Notes under the pieces: model-generated
What the model was told of the DNA's origin: nothing
The model's database searches: none
The model's input: only the letters and a program-made list of their open reading frames with translations
Position numbers and translations under genes: made by a program
IMG/VR virus record: IMGVR_UViG_3300007038_000006
Coordinates: 1-33,445 of that record
DNA: 33,445 nt
Reading direction: 5' to 3' (one strand)
Source of the DNA: a virus
Shown: positions 5,175-13,861 of the stretch, in pieces
How the letters are laid out: every line of letters begins with the position of its first letter
Position numbering within the stretch: the stretch's first letter is position 1

Positions 5175-7367
5175 ATGGTCAAAGCTGCTGTCAAGGATAA
5201 ATTTCAGCAGATAAAATCAAATATTGAACAGAGTTATGAATATTTCAAGCCGAATTATGAGCGATTTCGTGACTTTGTTAATTTTATCTATAAGACGACG
5301 ATTAACGACACAGAGAAAGGCGTCTTATCTGAATTAGGCAAACCGCAGTTAGAATTCAACGTTTTAGAAGCGTATATTAGTCGGCTATGCGGCGAATTTT
5401 CGAAGATGGATCCGTCATTTGAAGTGCGCTCTAAAGACGGGGTTGAGTTAACTGACTCACGCATTATTGACGTTGTTGAAGCACATCTTAAAGCAGCCTT
5501 TAAAGGCGGTGATCAAGATAATTTATCGTATCAAATCTATAAAGACTTATTGAGCGGCGGGTTTAGCGTTGCTCAGCTCTATACAGATTATCCCGACGAA
5601 TTCAGTATGGACCAAAAAATATACGTTGATCGTGTCTTTGACCCGACATTATGCGGTTTTGATCCGCTGGCACGAGAATCGCATAAAGGCGATGGGCGAT
5701 TTTGCTTTCAGCTATTTCCGATGGCTTATGATGAAGCAGTTCAAATGTGGGGCGAAGACACGATAAAACCGATTAAGCACCATACTTATAAACAGAATAG
5801 TTTCAATTGGTCATATAAGAACCAAAATGAAAACATTGTTTTAGTCGCTGAATATTGGTGCAAACAATATAAACGCAAGAAAATTGTTAAATTAACGAAC
5901 GGTCATGTTGTTGAAAAAGAAAAATACAATCAGTTTTTAAAAGAATGGGAAGAACGAGGATTTTTAGAGCAGCCACCACAGATCATCAAAGGCAAGGAGC
6001 GGATGGCGAACATTCCCCGAATCGAAAAATACACGATATGCGGATCTGAAATATTAGAACATATTGAGAATACGCATTTTGATCATTTGCCCCTGGTATT
6101 CTTTGATGGCAATAGTGAAATCATACGTGGCCCCAACAATGGTTCCGCGATTCAAATGACACGGCCTTATGTCTATCAAGCACGGGATACGCAACGTGTT
6201 AAAAACTTTGCGGGACAGACAGCAGCACATGAAATCGAGAACATGACACAGCATAAATGGAAAGTGCCCTATGAAGCGATACCGAATGACAAAAAATGGC
6301 TAAAAGCGTATACAGACCCGCAAACTGCCAATGTTATTGTTTATAATCAATACAAAGACGGTGACCCGAATAAACCCGTGAATGCGCCTCAGGAAATACA
6401 GCGACAGCCGATACCGAATGAGGTTCTACAGACATTCCAACTCACGGATCAAACGATACAAGGCATTCTAGGCTCGTATGATGCGACCATCGGCATTAAT
6501 GACAAAGATATTAGTGGCAAAGCGATTCAACAAGGTGCAATGCAATCCAACGCAGCGGCGATGCCTTACACAGTCGGATTTTTAAATGGCTGGAATCGAT
6601 GCGCTCAGATTTATCTTGATCTCTTACCTAAATTCTATGTTACGCCCCGAACGATCCCGATCATTCAAAAAAACGGGAAACGAGACTATTACAAAATCAA
6701 TCAATCCCCAAATGTCTTCTTTGATTACGAGTCTAAGAGTTTAGACGTCAAAGTCAGTGCTGGTGTCAGTTTCAGTGTTCAAAAACAGAATGCATTGAGT
6801 AGCATTATTCAATTAATGCAGGCCAGTGATCAATTTAAGCAATTCATGAACGAAGATGGTCTAGAAGTATTGCTAGATAATTTAGAAATTCGTGGCATTG
6901 ATAATCTCAAATCAATGGCTGAACAATTCATGAAACGGCAACAACAACAAAAACAACAGATGATGCAGCAGCAACAGCAACAGCCATCACAAGCTGAATT
7001 GTACCAACAACAGTATCAACTCAAACAAGCTGAATTAGCGCAAAAAGCACAGGAAGTACAACAGAAACAGCAGCTTGAAGCGGCTAAATTAGCGCAAAAA
7101 GAACGTGAATCAATGCGACAATATCAAGTTGACAGTTCTGAAGCGGCATCCGATGCAGCGAATCATCAGCGTGAAATTGAACTGAAATTTTTAGAGCTGA
7201 TGAATAAAATTGATCAGACACAGCATGAGCAATCGATTAAAGAAGAAAAGATCGATGCAGAACAAACCAGAAGCGCGGTTGATATGGCGTTGAATTTGTC
7301 ACAGCATGCGCAAAAGATGTATAATGGAGATGAGACGTCAAACATGGAGGATGACGAAAATGGCTAA
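5175..7367 (+). CDS. Portal protein, P22 gp1-like
   Basis: A 730-aa protein, close to the 725 aa of P22 gp1, four bases after the terminase stop. The N-terminal part (IEQSYEYFKPNYERFRDFVNFIY, LEFNVLEAYISRLCGEFSKMDPSFEVR) and the centre (GIND KDISGKAIQQGAMQSNAA) fit the P22 portal family. From about residue 590 the chain becomes a long Gln-rich coiled coil (runs of five and seven Gln) and then a charged helix, equivalent to the helical barrel of P22. Twelve copies form the DNA channel at one vertex and bind terminase, scaffold and the gp4-like adaptor. Confidence 0.93.
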   Translation: MVKAAVKDKFQQIKSNIEQSYEYFKPNYERFRDFVNFIYKTTINDTEKGVLSELGKPQLEFNVLEAYISRLCGEFSKMDPSFEVRSKDGVELTDSRIIDVVEAHLKAAFKGGDQDNLSYQIYKDLLSGGFSVAQLYTDYPDEFSMDQKIYVDRVFDPTLCGFDPLARESHKGDGRFCFQLFPMAYDEAVQMWGEDTIKPIKHHTYKQNSFNWSYKNQNENIVLVAEYWCKQYKRKKIVKLTNGHVVEKEKYNQFLKEWEERGFLEQPPQIIKGKERMANIPRIEKYTICGSEILEHIENTHFDHLPLVFFDGNSEIIRGPNNGSAIQMTRPYVYQARDTQRVKNFAGQTAAHEIENMTQHKWKVPYEAIPNDKKWLKAYTDPQTANVIVYNQYKDGDPNKPVNAPQEIQRQPIPNEVLQTFQLTDQTIQGILGSYDATIGINDKDISGKAIQQGAMQSNAAAMPYTVGFLNGWNRCAQIYLDLLPKFYVTPRTIPIIQKNGKRDYYKINQSPNVFFDYESKSLDVKVSAGVSFSVQKQNALSSIIQLMQASDQFKQFMNEDGLEVLLDNLEIRGIDNLKSMAEQFMKRQQQQKQQMMQQQQQQPSQAELYQQQYQLKQAELAQKAQEVQQKQQLEAAKLAQKERESMRQYQVDSSEAASDAANHQREIELKFLELMNKIDQTQHEQSIKEEKIDAEQTRSAVDMALNLSQHAQKMYNGDETSNMEDDENG

Positions 7368-7554
7368 AATGGATTATGGCAAATACTCGCCCTATAAGCT
7401 TTCCAAAGAATCCCGTAGTTATGCCAAAAAAGGCATTGGTGAATCCGTTCAATATTCTAAATCCAGTGATATTAAATCAGCTGGCGAATCAGTCAGCGGT
7501 GAATACGGTGACAAAATCAAAATGAAATCAATGCCTAAAACTAAATTATACTAG
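7360..7554 (+). CDS. Small basic protein after the portal
   Basis: A 64-aa protein rich in Lys, Ser and Tyr (MAKMDYGKYSPYKLSKESRSY), without a recognised family. The start at 7360 follows GGAGG by nine bases; the ATG at 7351 is too close to that site. It overlaps the portal stop by eight bases. Position between portal and scaffold suggests a minor capsid or assembly role, not shown by sequence. Confidence 0.65.
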   Translation: MAKMDYGKYSPYKLSKESRSYAKKGIGESVQYSKSSDIKSAGESVSGEYGDKIKMKSMPKTKLY

Positions 7555-7704
7555 GTATTGTTTTGTGAGATAGATTCATTTATTATGAAATTATTGATCA
7601 ATAGGATTTGATCACGTGACAAGCACGTAAACACTTGGATACACGTTACGGAAACGGCAAAATCCGGTCACACGTTCCAAAACGGAAAAAATGGAGTTGA
7701 TGCA
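7555..7704 (+). other. Intergenic region with four CACGT motifs
   Basis: Largest gap in the head-gene block. It contains the palindrome ATTGATCAAT near 7592-7602 and CACGT at 7613, 7624, 7642 and 7671, the first within CACGTG. The last two belong to an imperfect direct repeat (ACACGTT, then AAACGG). No convincing -10/-35 pair was seen; the scaffold ribosome site GGAG is at its right end. It may be a regulatory leader or an activator site. Confidence 0.35.
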
Positions 7705-8421
7705 ATGGAAAGCAATGGACAAGCTGAACAAGCGAATCAGGAACAGCAACAAGCGGATCAACAATTGCCGCAGTCAAAAGTTGATGAGTTGGTTGCTGGC
7801 GCAAAACAGAAAGGCAAGCAACAAGCTCAGGAGGAGCTGGAACAGTTGCGAAAGGAAAAAGAACAGCTGCAAAAAGTGTATGAAGAGGCCAAGCAACAGG
7901 CTGGCACCATGGGCGGGATGCAACAGCAACCTGATATGGAGAAAATACGTAATCAAGTCTACCAAGACATTTGGCAAGATTTTGAAAAGCAGCAATCTGA
8001 GTACCAACAGGAGCAACAGCAAGAGGAAGCGAAACGCATTGCTGCTGAGTATGATAAGCGCATGAAACAAGGGCCTGAACAGTTTGAAGATTTTGAGGAT
8101 GTGGTCAAAGGATTTGATCCCCAATCATTCCCTAATATTGTCATGTTAGCCACTCAAATGGATAACACACCGGGCATTATTTATGAATTGGCTAAAAATC
8201 CTAATAAGTTGGCGACAATGAGTCATTTAGCAGAGCGTAGCCCACAGGTAGCGCAAAACGCGATGCAAAAGCTCAATGAGTCAATACAGGCCAATACTCA
8301 AGCTCAACAACAAGCCCAGCAAGTCAGCGAGCCATTGTCTAGATTACAATCAAGTCCAAAGGCTCAGGACACAGGAAGTCCTAATTCAGTCGCTGACTTT
8401 AAAAAATTGTTTAGAGGCTGA
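7705..8421 (+). CDS. Scaffolding protein
   Basis: A 238-aa, highly polar, Gln- and Glu-rich, almost wholly helical protein without cysteine, placed directly before the coat gene. Coiled-coil stretches lie at about 24-68 and 80-125 (QEELEQLRKEKEQLQKVYEEAKQQ). A less polar middle (SFPNIVMLATQMDNTPGIIYELAKNPNKLATM, about 140-171) and a short basic C-terminus (SVADFKKLFRG) match scaffolds, where the basic tail binds coat. P22 gp8 is longer (303 aa). It directs procapsid assembly and leaves before or during packaging. Confidence 0.88.
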   Translation: MESNGQAEQANQEQQQADQQLPQSKVDELVAGAKQKGKQQAQEELEQLRKEKEQLQKVYEEAKQQAGTMGGMQQQPDMEKIRNQVYQDIWQDFEKQQSEYQQEQQQEEAKRIAAEYDKRMKQGPEQFEDFEDVVKGFDPQSFPNIVMLATQMDNTPGIIYELAKNPNKLATMSHLAERSPQVAQNAMQKLNESIQANTQAQQQAQQVSEPLSRLQSSPKAQDTGSPNSVADFKKLFRG

Positions 8422-8469
8422 TCTATTTACTTCCTGTCCTGTTAAAACGGAATTTAACGGAGGCAGGCC

Positions 8470-9723
8470 ATGGCTCAATTGCCAAATAATATACTGCAAA
8501 ATGTTGAGACGTATAATAAAGCTCAACTAGCGTATTTAGAAAATCTCAATTGTTTTCTACATACCGCTAATAAAGCGTTTCAGGATTTTAGAAATGCGCA
8601 ACCAGCAAACCTGGGCGATACCATTACATTTGATAAACCGCCTCGATTTGTGGCCAATGATGGCCTCGTTGTTAATTTTGGTGGTGTTGAACAACGTGTT
8701 CAAAAGTTAACAGTTAATAACGCAAAAAACGTACCGATTGCTGTTGGTTCACGTGAATTGAAATTGAATCTCTATGAATACATGAGTCGGTTTGGTCGGG
8801 CAGCGATTGAAGAACTATCGGCTGTCATTGAAGCGGACATTGCGAATGTGTGTGTTGAGCATCCCTATCGCTTTTTTGGCGATGGTAAGACACCCATTAA
8901 TTCATTTGAGCAATTAGCACGCGCACTGGAGAATTTCCGTAACTTTGGTGCCGCTCGACACAATACCAAAGGCTATTTGGAAGATGTGTCGGTTTCATCA
9001 ATCACCAACAGTGGCTTAAATCAATTTGTTCCCAAACGAAATGAAGAATTGGCGAATAGTTGGGAATTGGGTGATTTTTCACAATGTGAATGGTATAAAT
9101 CCAATTTACTACCTGTTCATAATGCCGGCACTGAAGGTGAACAAGACACGACATTAACAGTGGATAGTGTGACTAAAGATGCCAATGGTGCGATTACAGC
9201 CATTACATTCAGTGGCACCAATGCGAGCAATGATGCCAATTCAGTCAAGAAGAATGATAAATTTGAATTTCAGGATAATGTATCCGGTCAACCTGATTTA
9301 CGATTCCTGACATTTATTGGTCACCAAACATCCGCACAAAAAGTTCAGTTTAGAGCGACCTCAGATGCAGCCAGTGATGGCAGTAATAAGGTGACTGTCT
9401 CGATTGAACCGTCATTACAAGCGACCAGTGGCAAAAATCAAAATTTAAATCATGAAATTGTAGCCGGTATGCAAGCCAAAGCGCTTCCGTCGCATCGGGC
9501 AGGCATGATACAGAGTGGCAATCAATTTTATGTGGCGATGCCTCAGCTACCGGATCAAGACCCTTATAAGACATCGGTAGTAACAGATGATGATACAGGT
9601 GCGTCACTTCGGATGTACACTGGTGCGCTATTCGGTCAAAACGTTCAGGGAACCGTGGTTGATGCCATTTGGGGTAAGACGGTTGTGCCTGAAAATGCAA
9701 TGTCACTCATATTCCCGCTATAA
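8470..9723 (+). CDS. Major capsid (coat) protein, P22 gp5-like
   Basis: A 417-aa HK97-fold coat protein; P22 gp5 is 430 aa. The N-terminus (MAQLPNNILQNVETYNKAQLAYLENLNCFLHTANKAF) and the segment GDTITFDKPPRFVANDG fit the P22 coat family. Residues about 220-330 (DTTLTVDSVTKDANGAITAITFSG through KVTVSIEPSL) look like the beta-rich insertion domain. GGAGG lies six bases before the ATG, the strongest ribosome site in this block, as expected for the most abundant virion protein. Confidence 0.93.
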   Translation: MAQLPNNILQNVETYNKAQLAYLENLNCFLHTANKAFQDFRNAQPANLGDTITFDKPPRFVANDGLVVNFGGVEQRVQKLTVNNAKNVPIAVGSRELKLNLYEYMSRFGRAAIEELSAVIEADIANVCVEHPYRFFGDGKTPINSFEQLARALENFRNFGAARHNTKGYLEDVSVSSITNSGLNQFVPKRNEELANSWELGDFSQCEWYKSNLLPVHNAGTEGEQDTTLTVDSVTKDANGAITAITFSGTNASNDANSVKKNDKFEFQDNVSGQPDLRFLTFIGHQTSAQKVQFRATSDAASDGSNKVTVSIEPSLQATSGKNQNLNHEIVAGMQAKALPSHRAGMIQSGNQFYVAMPQLPDQDPYKTSVVTDDDTGASLRMYTGALFGQNVQGTVVDAIWGKTVVPENAMSLIFPL

Positions 9724-9734
9724 CGGAGGTTCAC

Positions 9735-10472
9735 ATGGTTGCAACACCGATTGTTAATCAAGGTCAAAAACACATTGAAGGCCTGTTAGTCTCACATAAT
9801 GCTGATAAAAAACTGGATGTATCAGCTGGCCAAGCACGTGATTCATCGAATACGAACGATATTATTTTAGGATCGAGTGTGACGATTGATGCCAGTAATA
9901 ACGGCAAAAATGGATTAGATTCAGGCAGTTTGGCGAATAACACATTATATGCTGTTTATGCCATTGGTGATTCACGAGATAAAGCCAGTGCAGCAGCCAT
10001 TGTATCCAGTGATATGAGTCAACCGGTTCTGCCTAAAGACTATGATATGTACCGGCTCATTGGTTATGTCCGAACGGATGGCAGCGCCAATTTTCTGGTG
10101 TTTCATATGTACGGCGATGGGCATTATCGTATGGTTTGGTATGATGCCATTCGTTCTGTTTTGTCGAATGGAACATCAACGTCTTGGGCTGAAATTGATT
10201 TATCCAGCGATATGCCCTCTATTGCGACACAAGTTGTGCTGGACGTGTCTTATACGCCTAATAGCGCAACGAATAAAGCGTATTTTAGAACCATTGCATC
10301 CTCTGAAGCAGATGGACAAGTTAAGTTCGGATATGGCGTTGCGGGTGCACAAGTCGGCATGGCAAAAGTTCCAGCTGATGTTGATAGCGGTAGCGTTAAA
10401 ATTGAATACAAAGTAGATAATAGCTCCGATGATTTGGATGCGTCATTAGCGGGTTATGAAGTCTATTTGTGA
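9735..10472 (+). CDS. Virion structural protein between coat and gp4-like genes
   Basis: A 245-aa beta-rich, Ser/Asp/Asn-rich protein with no P22 equivalent at this position. It starts MVATPIVNQGQKHIEGLLVSHNADKKLDVSAGQARDSS, a pattern I associate with phage structural or fibre proteins that list surface properties (LYAVYAIGDS, YRLIGYVRTD). GGAGG precedes the ATG. It could be a capsid decoration or head fibre protein; the family is not certain. Confidence 0.6.
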   Translation: MVATPIVNQGQKHIEGLLVSHNADKKLDVSAGQARDSSNTNDIILGSSVTIDASNNGKNGLDSGSLANNTLYAVYAIGDSRDKASAAAIVSSDMSQPVLPKDYDMYRLIGYVRTDGSANFLVFHMYGDGHYRMVWYDAIRSVLSNGTSTSWAEIDLSSDMPSIATQVVLDVSYTPNSATNKAYFRTIASSEADGQVKFGYGVAGAQVGMAKVPADVDSGSVKIEYKVDNSSDDLDASLAGYEVYL

Positions 10473-10493
10473 TGCGTTTGTCGGGGCCGTCAC

Positions 10494-11198
10494 ATGTCAT
10501 ACAAAGTGTCAAAGCTGATCACCAATGCCTATTATTTAGCTGGCATTGTCTCAAGGGATTTTGAATCGGTCACGGACGGCCAAATTAGTGACGGTCTCGA
10601 CATTTTAAATGATTTACTAGGCGATAAAGCCATTGATGATTCATTATTGCCGTATACCAACAAACACGAATTAACAACGCAACCTAATATAGAAGAATAT
10701 TTCATTGATAATCTAATACAGATTAGTACGCTCAGTATTTTTATTGATGATATTCGTTATCAATCCACAGAACAGCTACGCAAAGAGTATTTGGGCTCAT
10801 ATCGTAATGTGAATATTAGTAGTTTGCCGTTTGCATATCACTATGAACGTGAAAAAGGAGGCACACGCTTATTTCTCTATTTCAAACCTGATGATGAATA
10901 CCCTGTTCATATATACGGTACATTTCAATTAGCCGATGTGAGTTTAGCAACTGATTTAGCCAGTACATTCGACCGTTATTATATTAACTTTCTTAAATTC
11001 GAATTAGCACGGCGTTTATGCATTGAATATAATTACACTGTCCCTAAGATGGTTGAAGAACTTTATCAGAGTTATTATAGCTGGATTCGCTTTAAATCTC
11101 AGGATTTAGATTTAACACAACAAACATTAAGCCAATTTAGCGCCAAAGGAGCTATTAATTATGCTGTTGCGAATCTGTCAGAAGGCTGGTCACCGTGA
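10494..11198 (+). CDS. Head-to-tail adaptor, P22 gp4-like
   Basis: A 234-aa protein (P22 gp4 is 166 aa, related forms are often longer). The start VSKLITNAYYLAGIVSRDFESVTDGQISDGLDILNDLLGDKAID is the hallmark of the gp4-like adaptor family, as is the C-terminal FLKFELARRLCIEYN. It forms the ring below the portal that closes the packaged head. Its stop overlaps the GTG start of the gp10-like gene (GTGA). Confidence 0.85.
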   Translation: MSYKVSKLITNAYYLAGIVSRDFESVTDGQISDGLDILNDLLGDKAIDDSLLPYTNKHELTTQPNIEEYFIDNLIQISTLSIFIDDIRYQSTEQLRKEYLGSYRNVNISSLPFAYHYEREKGGTRLFLYFKPDDEYPVHIYGTFQLADVSLATDLASTFDRYYINFLKFELARRLCIEYNYTVPKMVEELYQSYYSWIRFKSQDLDLTQQTLSQFSAKGAINYAVANLSEGWSP

Positions 11199-12808
11199 CA
11201 TCAACAATAGCTAATCAATCGGTCCCTGTTAAGATTGTAGGTAGTTCAACATTTGGTCGATTTGATCAAATCAGTTCTGAACGAACCTATAATATGTTTG
11301 TATCCACGGATGAAACGGGGCATGATCAATGGCTCATTAATTTTGCAGGCTATGAATCCGTCAAAAAATTATTTGATACAGATCAAGAGGGGCGTGGTTT
11401 ATTTCATAGCATCCGAGGTGGCTTTTTGCTCGTTGTTGTTGAAGCGAAAGTTTTTCGTGTTAGCACAACGTTATCAGTTCAAGAAGTGGGAAGCCTAAAT
11501 AGTTCGACAGGTGAAGTTTTTATTGATGAGAACCTAAACAGTCAAATTGCAATTGTCGATGGTCAAAACGTTTACATTTATAATCATGCATCCGGTCAAT
11601 TTGGTCAGGCTACCTTACGTAATGAAGATGATTCAGGCGCGTTTCAGGGGGCATTAACGCCCAATTATGTGACCTATCATAATACATTTTTTATTTTTGG
11701 GAACGGTTTAAGCACGAATGATGGTAGTTTTTGGTATATATTTGATCCGGCGAGTAGTGGCAATCTGAATTTAAAATTAGTTCAAACACTCACATTGCAG
11801 ACAAAACCGGATTATGCCAGGGCGATTGTACGAATGCCCGGCCGAGGCAATAATGTTCTTGTGTTTGGCGAATCTGTAGCCGAGATATGGACGAATGTAG
11901 GGGGCCTTCAGGTTTATCAGCGTAATAGTTCCGTGAATATTGACTATGGCGTTGCGTCTGTTGCAACAATTGCCACCAATGATCAATTTGTTGCATGGCT
12001 TGGTATTAATGAGCGTTCCAGTCCGGCCATCATGGTATCAACGGGAGGCAATGCAACGCCTTTAACGACAGATGGCATTGATCATTTACTAAGCCAAGTG
12101 ACTTTTCCTAAGCAATCCACTGCGATTATGTACCGACAGGATCATCATATATTTTATCAATTGACGTTTTACAATGCCGATGATGATTTTACCATTGTCT
12201 ATGATTTTACATTAAAAAAATTCTATGATTTAACGGATTTTGATTACACGCATGCACCAGCTCGCCAAACAGGGCATATTAACAACATCACCTATTTTGT
12301 CTCATTAAAAGATGGCCATTTATACAAAACCAATGTTGATATTAATACATATCGAACGGATCCGAATGGCCTCAATGATCGACAAATTCCAAGAATGCGT
12401 ATTTGTAATACCGTTCGTGCCCCCGTACCTCAGCGATTTATTGTGGATCGATTTAGTTTTGTGATTGAGAGCGGCACAACCTTGAATGCATACACATCAA
12501 CTGAATGTTTTGGCATTATCACGACTGAAGTGACTGAAGAGCCGATTTTAACCGAAACAGGCGAACCACTATTAGTTGAAGATGGGTATTGTACAACCAA
12601 CCAACCGCGTGTTGACTTGAGATTATCTAAAAATGGCGGTTACACGTTTAGTAATGCCGTCAGCTATTACTTAAAATTAACCGGTGATTATCGCAATCAA
12701 CCTCGATTTAATCGATTAGGGGCCTGTCAACAAATGACATTACAATTACAATTTTGGGGATTTGGTCGATTTGTTGTTAAAAACGGTGCAATGGAGATAC
12801 GTCAATGA
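11195..12808 (+). CDS. Tail hub protein, P22 gp10-like (DNA stabilisation)
   Basis: A 537-aa protein; P22 gp10 is 472 aa. The opening SVPVKIVGSSTFGRFDQISSERTYNMF, followed by repeated beta strands (GLFHSIRGGFLLVVVEAKVFRVS, NVYIYN, NVLVFGESVAEIW), fits the beta-propeller gp10 family. It plugs below the gp4 ring and carries the tail appendages. The start is GTG, overlapping the preceding stop. A gp26-type needle gene, which follows gp10 in P22, is not apparent here. Confidence 0.88.
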   Translation: MTSTIANQSVPVKIVGSSTFGRFDQISSERTYNMFVSTDETGHDQWLINFAGYESVKKLFDTDQEGRGLFHSIRGGFLLVVVEAKVFRVSTTLSVQEVGSLNSSTGEVFIDENLNSQIAIVDGQNVYIYNHASGQFGQATLRNEDDSGAFQGALTPNYVTYHNTFFIFGNGLSTNDGSFWYIFDPASSGNLNLKLVQTLTLQTKPDYARAIVRMPGRGNNVLVFGESVAEIWTNVGGLQVYQRNSSVNIDYGVASVATIATNDQFVAWLGINERSSPAIMVSTGGNATPLTTDGIDHLLSQVTFPKQSTAIMYRQDHHIFYQLTFYNADDDFTIVYDFTLKKFYDLTDFDYTHAPARQTGHINNITYFVSLKDGHLYKTNVDINTYRTDPNGLNDRQIPRMRICNTVRAPVPQRFIVDRFSFVIESGTTLNAYTSTECFGIITTEVTEEPILTETGEPLLVEDGYCTTNQPRVDLRLSKNGGYTFSNAVSYYLKLTGDYRNQPRFNRLGACQQMTLQLQFWGFGRFVVKNGAMEIRQ

Positions 12809-13071
12809 AAATACCTAGTTTTATGCATGTTCAATACGTTCAACCCAGTAATGGTTATTTAACATCTGATATGCAACATTACCATGACGAATTAAACCAA
12901 AATTTAGAAATTAATTTAGGCGATAACGGCTGGCAAGTACCGCAGTTAACTAACAGTGAAATCAATAATATAGCGTCCTCGAAACCAGACGGCACGCTAT
13001 GGTATGATAAAGATAACAACAAGCTAACCGTAAAGGAAAACGGTAGCATTAAGACAGTTAACACAACCTAA
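12805..13071 (+). CDS. Small tail-associated protein
   Basis: An 88-aa protein whose ATG overlaps the gp10-like stop (ATGA). The first half (MHVQYVQPSNGYLTSDMQHYHDELNQNL) is helical. The second contains DGTLWYDKDNNKLTVKENGSIKTV, a short beta motif seen at the ends of many phage tail and fibre proteins. Probably a minor tail part; it occupies the place of the needle gene but is far too short for one. Confidence 0.65.
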   Translation: MKIPSFMHVQYVQPSNGYLTSDMQHYHDELNQNLEINLGDNGWQVPQLTNSEINNIASSKPDGTLWYDKDNNKLTVKENGSIKTVNTT

Positions 13072-13085
13072 ATCAAAGGATTGAT

Positions 13086-13859
13086 ATGTTAGGTTCACTT
13101 TTAGCATCAGGCGGCCTGAGTGCGCTCGGCGAAGGATTAAGTGGCTTATTAGGGCATCAGGGTTATAAACAGGCAGGTCATTCATTAGATGACATTGCTA
13201 CTATGTATAAGAACATGTATAACCCATATATTCAAGCGGGCTACCAATCGCTGAGTGACTTACAAGATAAATACGGTCAACTTATGGACCCAACACAGCA
13301 TATGGCTGATATTATGGGTCACTATCAAGAATCCCCTTACGCTCAGACACAGCAAAACGAGTTACAACGTGCGCTCGGTTCAACAGCTGCTGCGGGCGGT
13401 TTCTCTGGTTCACCTTATCATCAGCATCAAGTAGCCCAAAACGTTCAAAATGTTTTGTCAAAAGACATGCAGAATTATTTAAAAGATGCGCTAGGCATTG
13501 AACAAGAAGGCATTTCAGGTGAGCAAGGATTGGAACAGCAAGGATTACAAAGCACCCAACAACTGGCTGAAGCATTGGGTGGCATTATGGGCCAGCAAGG
13601 TGAATTAGGGTTTCAAGAACAGCGAGGCTTAGGCCAAAAAGCCAGCGGTTTGGGGAATGCCTTATCACAATTATTGTCGCAATATAGTGGTTATCAACAA
13701 ACGAATGATTTATTGAATCCCAGTGCCTCTCAACCACCGATGAGTTCATTTCCTTCAATAGGTGAGACGTCCATGGAATCCAATTATAATGATCCGTATT
13801 GGGATGCGCTGAATCGTTCTGGTTTAATCAATAATAATCCATTGTCGAATGTGAGTTAA
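13086..13859 (+). CDS. Ejection (pilot) protein, small
   Basis: A 257-aa protein rich in Gly, Gln and Leu and largely helical. It begins with a glycine-rich, weakly hydrophobic segment (LGSLLASGGLSALGEGLSGLLGH), followed by MYNPYIQAGYQSLSDL and AAAGGFSGSPYHQHQVAQNVQNVLS, features of phage DNA-transfer proteins. It is first of three genes in the place where P22 has gp7, gp20 and gp16. Such proteins leave the virion with the DNA and build a conduit across the envelope. Assignment to gp7 in particular is by order only. Confidence 0.75.
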   Translation: MLGSLLASGGLSALGEGLSGLLGHQGYKQAGHSLDDIATMYKNMYNPYIQAGYQSLSDLQDKYGQLMDPTQHMADIMGHYQESPYAQTQQNELQRALGSTAAAGGFSGSPYHQHQVAQNVQNVLSKDMQNYLKDALGIEQEGISGEQGLEQQGLQSTQQLAEALGGIMGQQGELGFQEQRGLGQKASGLGNALSQLLSQYSGYQQTNDLLNPSASQPPMSSFPSIGETSMESNYNDPYWDALNRSGLINNNPLSNVS

Positions 13860-13861
13860 TA

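Noticed and set aside
7774-8124. Leu/Phe-rich minus-strand frame in the scaffold gene
   Set aside because: Mirror of the Gln/Lys codons of the scaffold, which gives false hydrophobic sequence.
9350-9706. 118-aa minus-strand frame in the coat gene
   Set aside because: Shadow of the coat protein frame; no start signal.
12805-13085. A P22 gp26-like tail needle
   Set aside because: The 88-aa gene in this place is too short and lacks a trimeric coiled-coil pattern.
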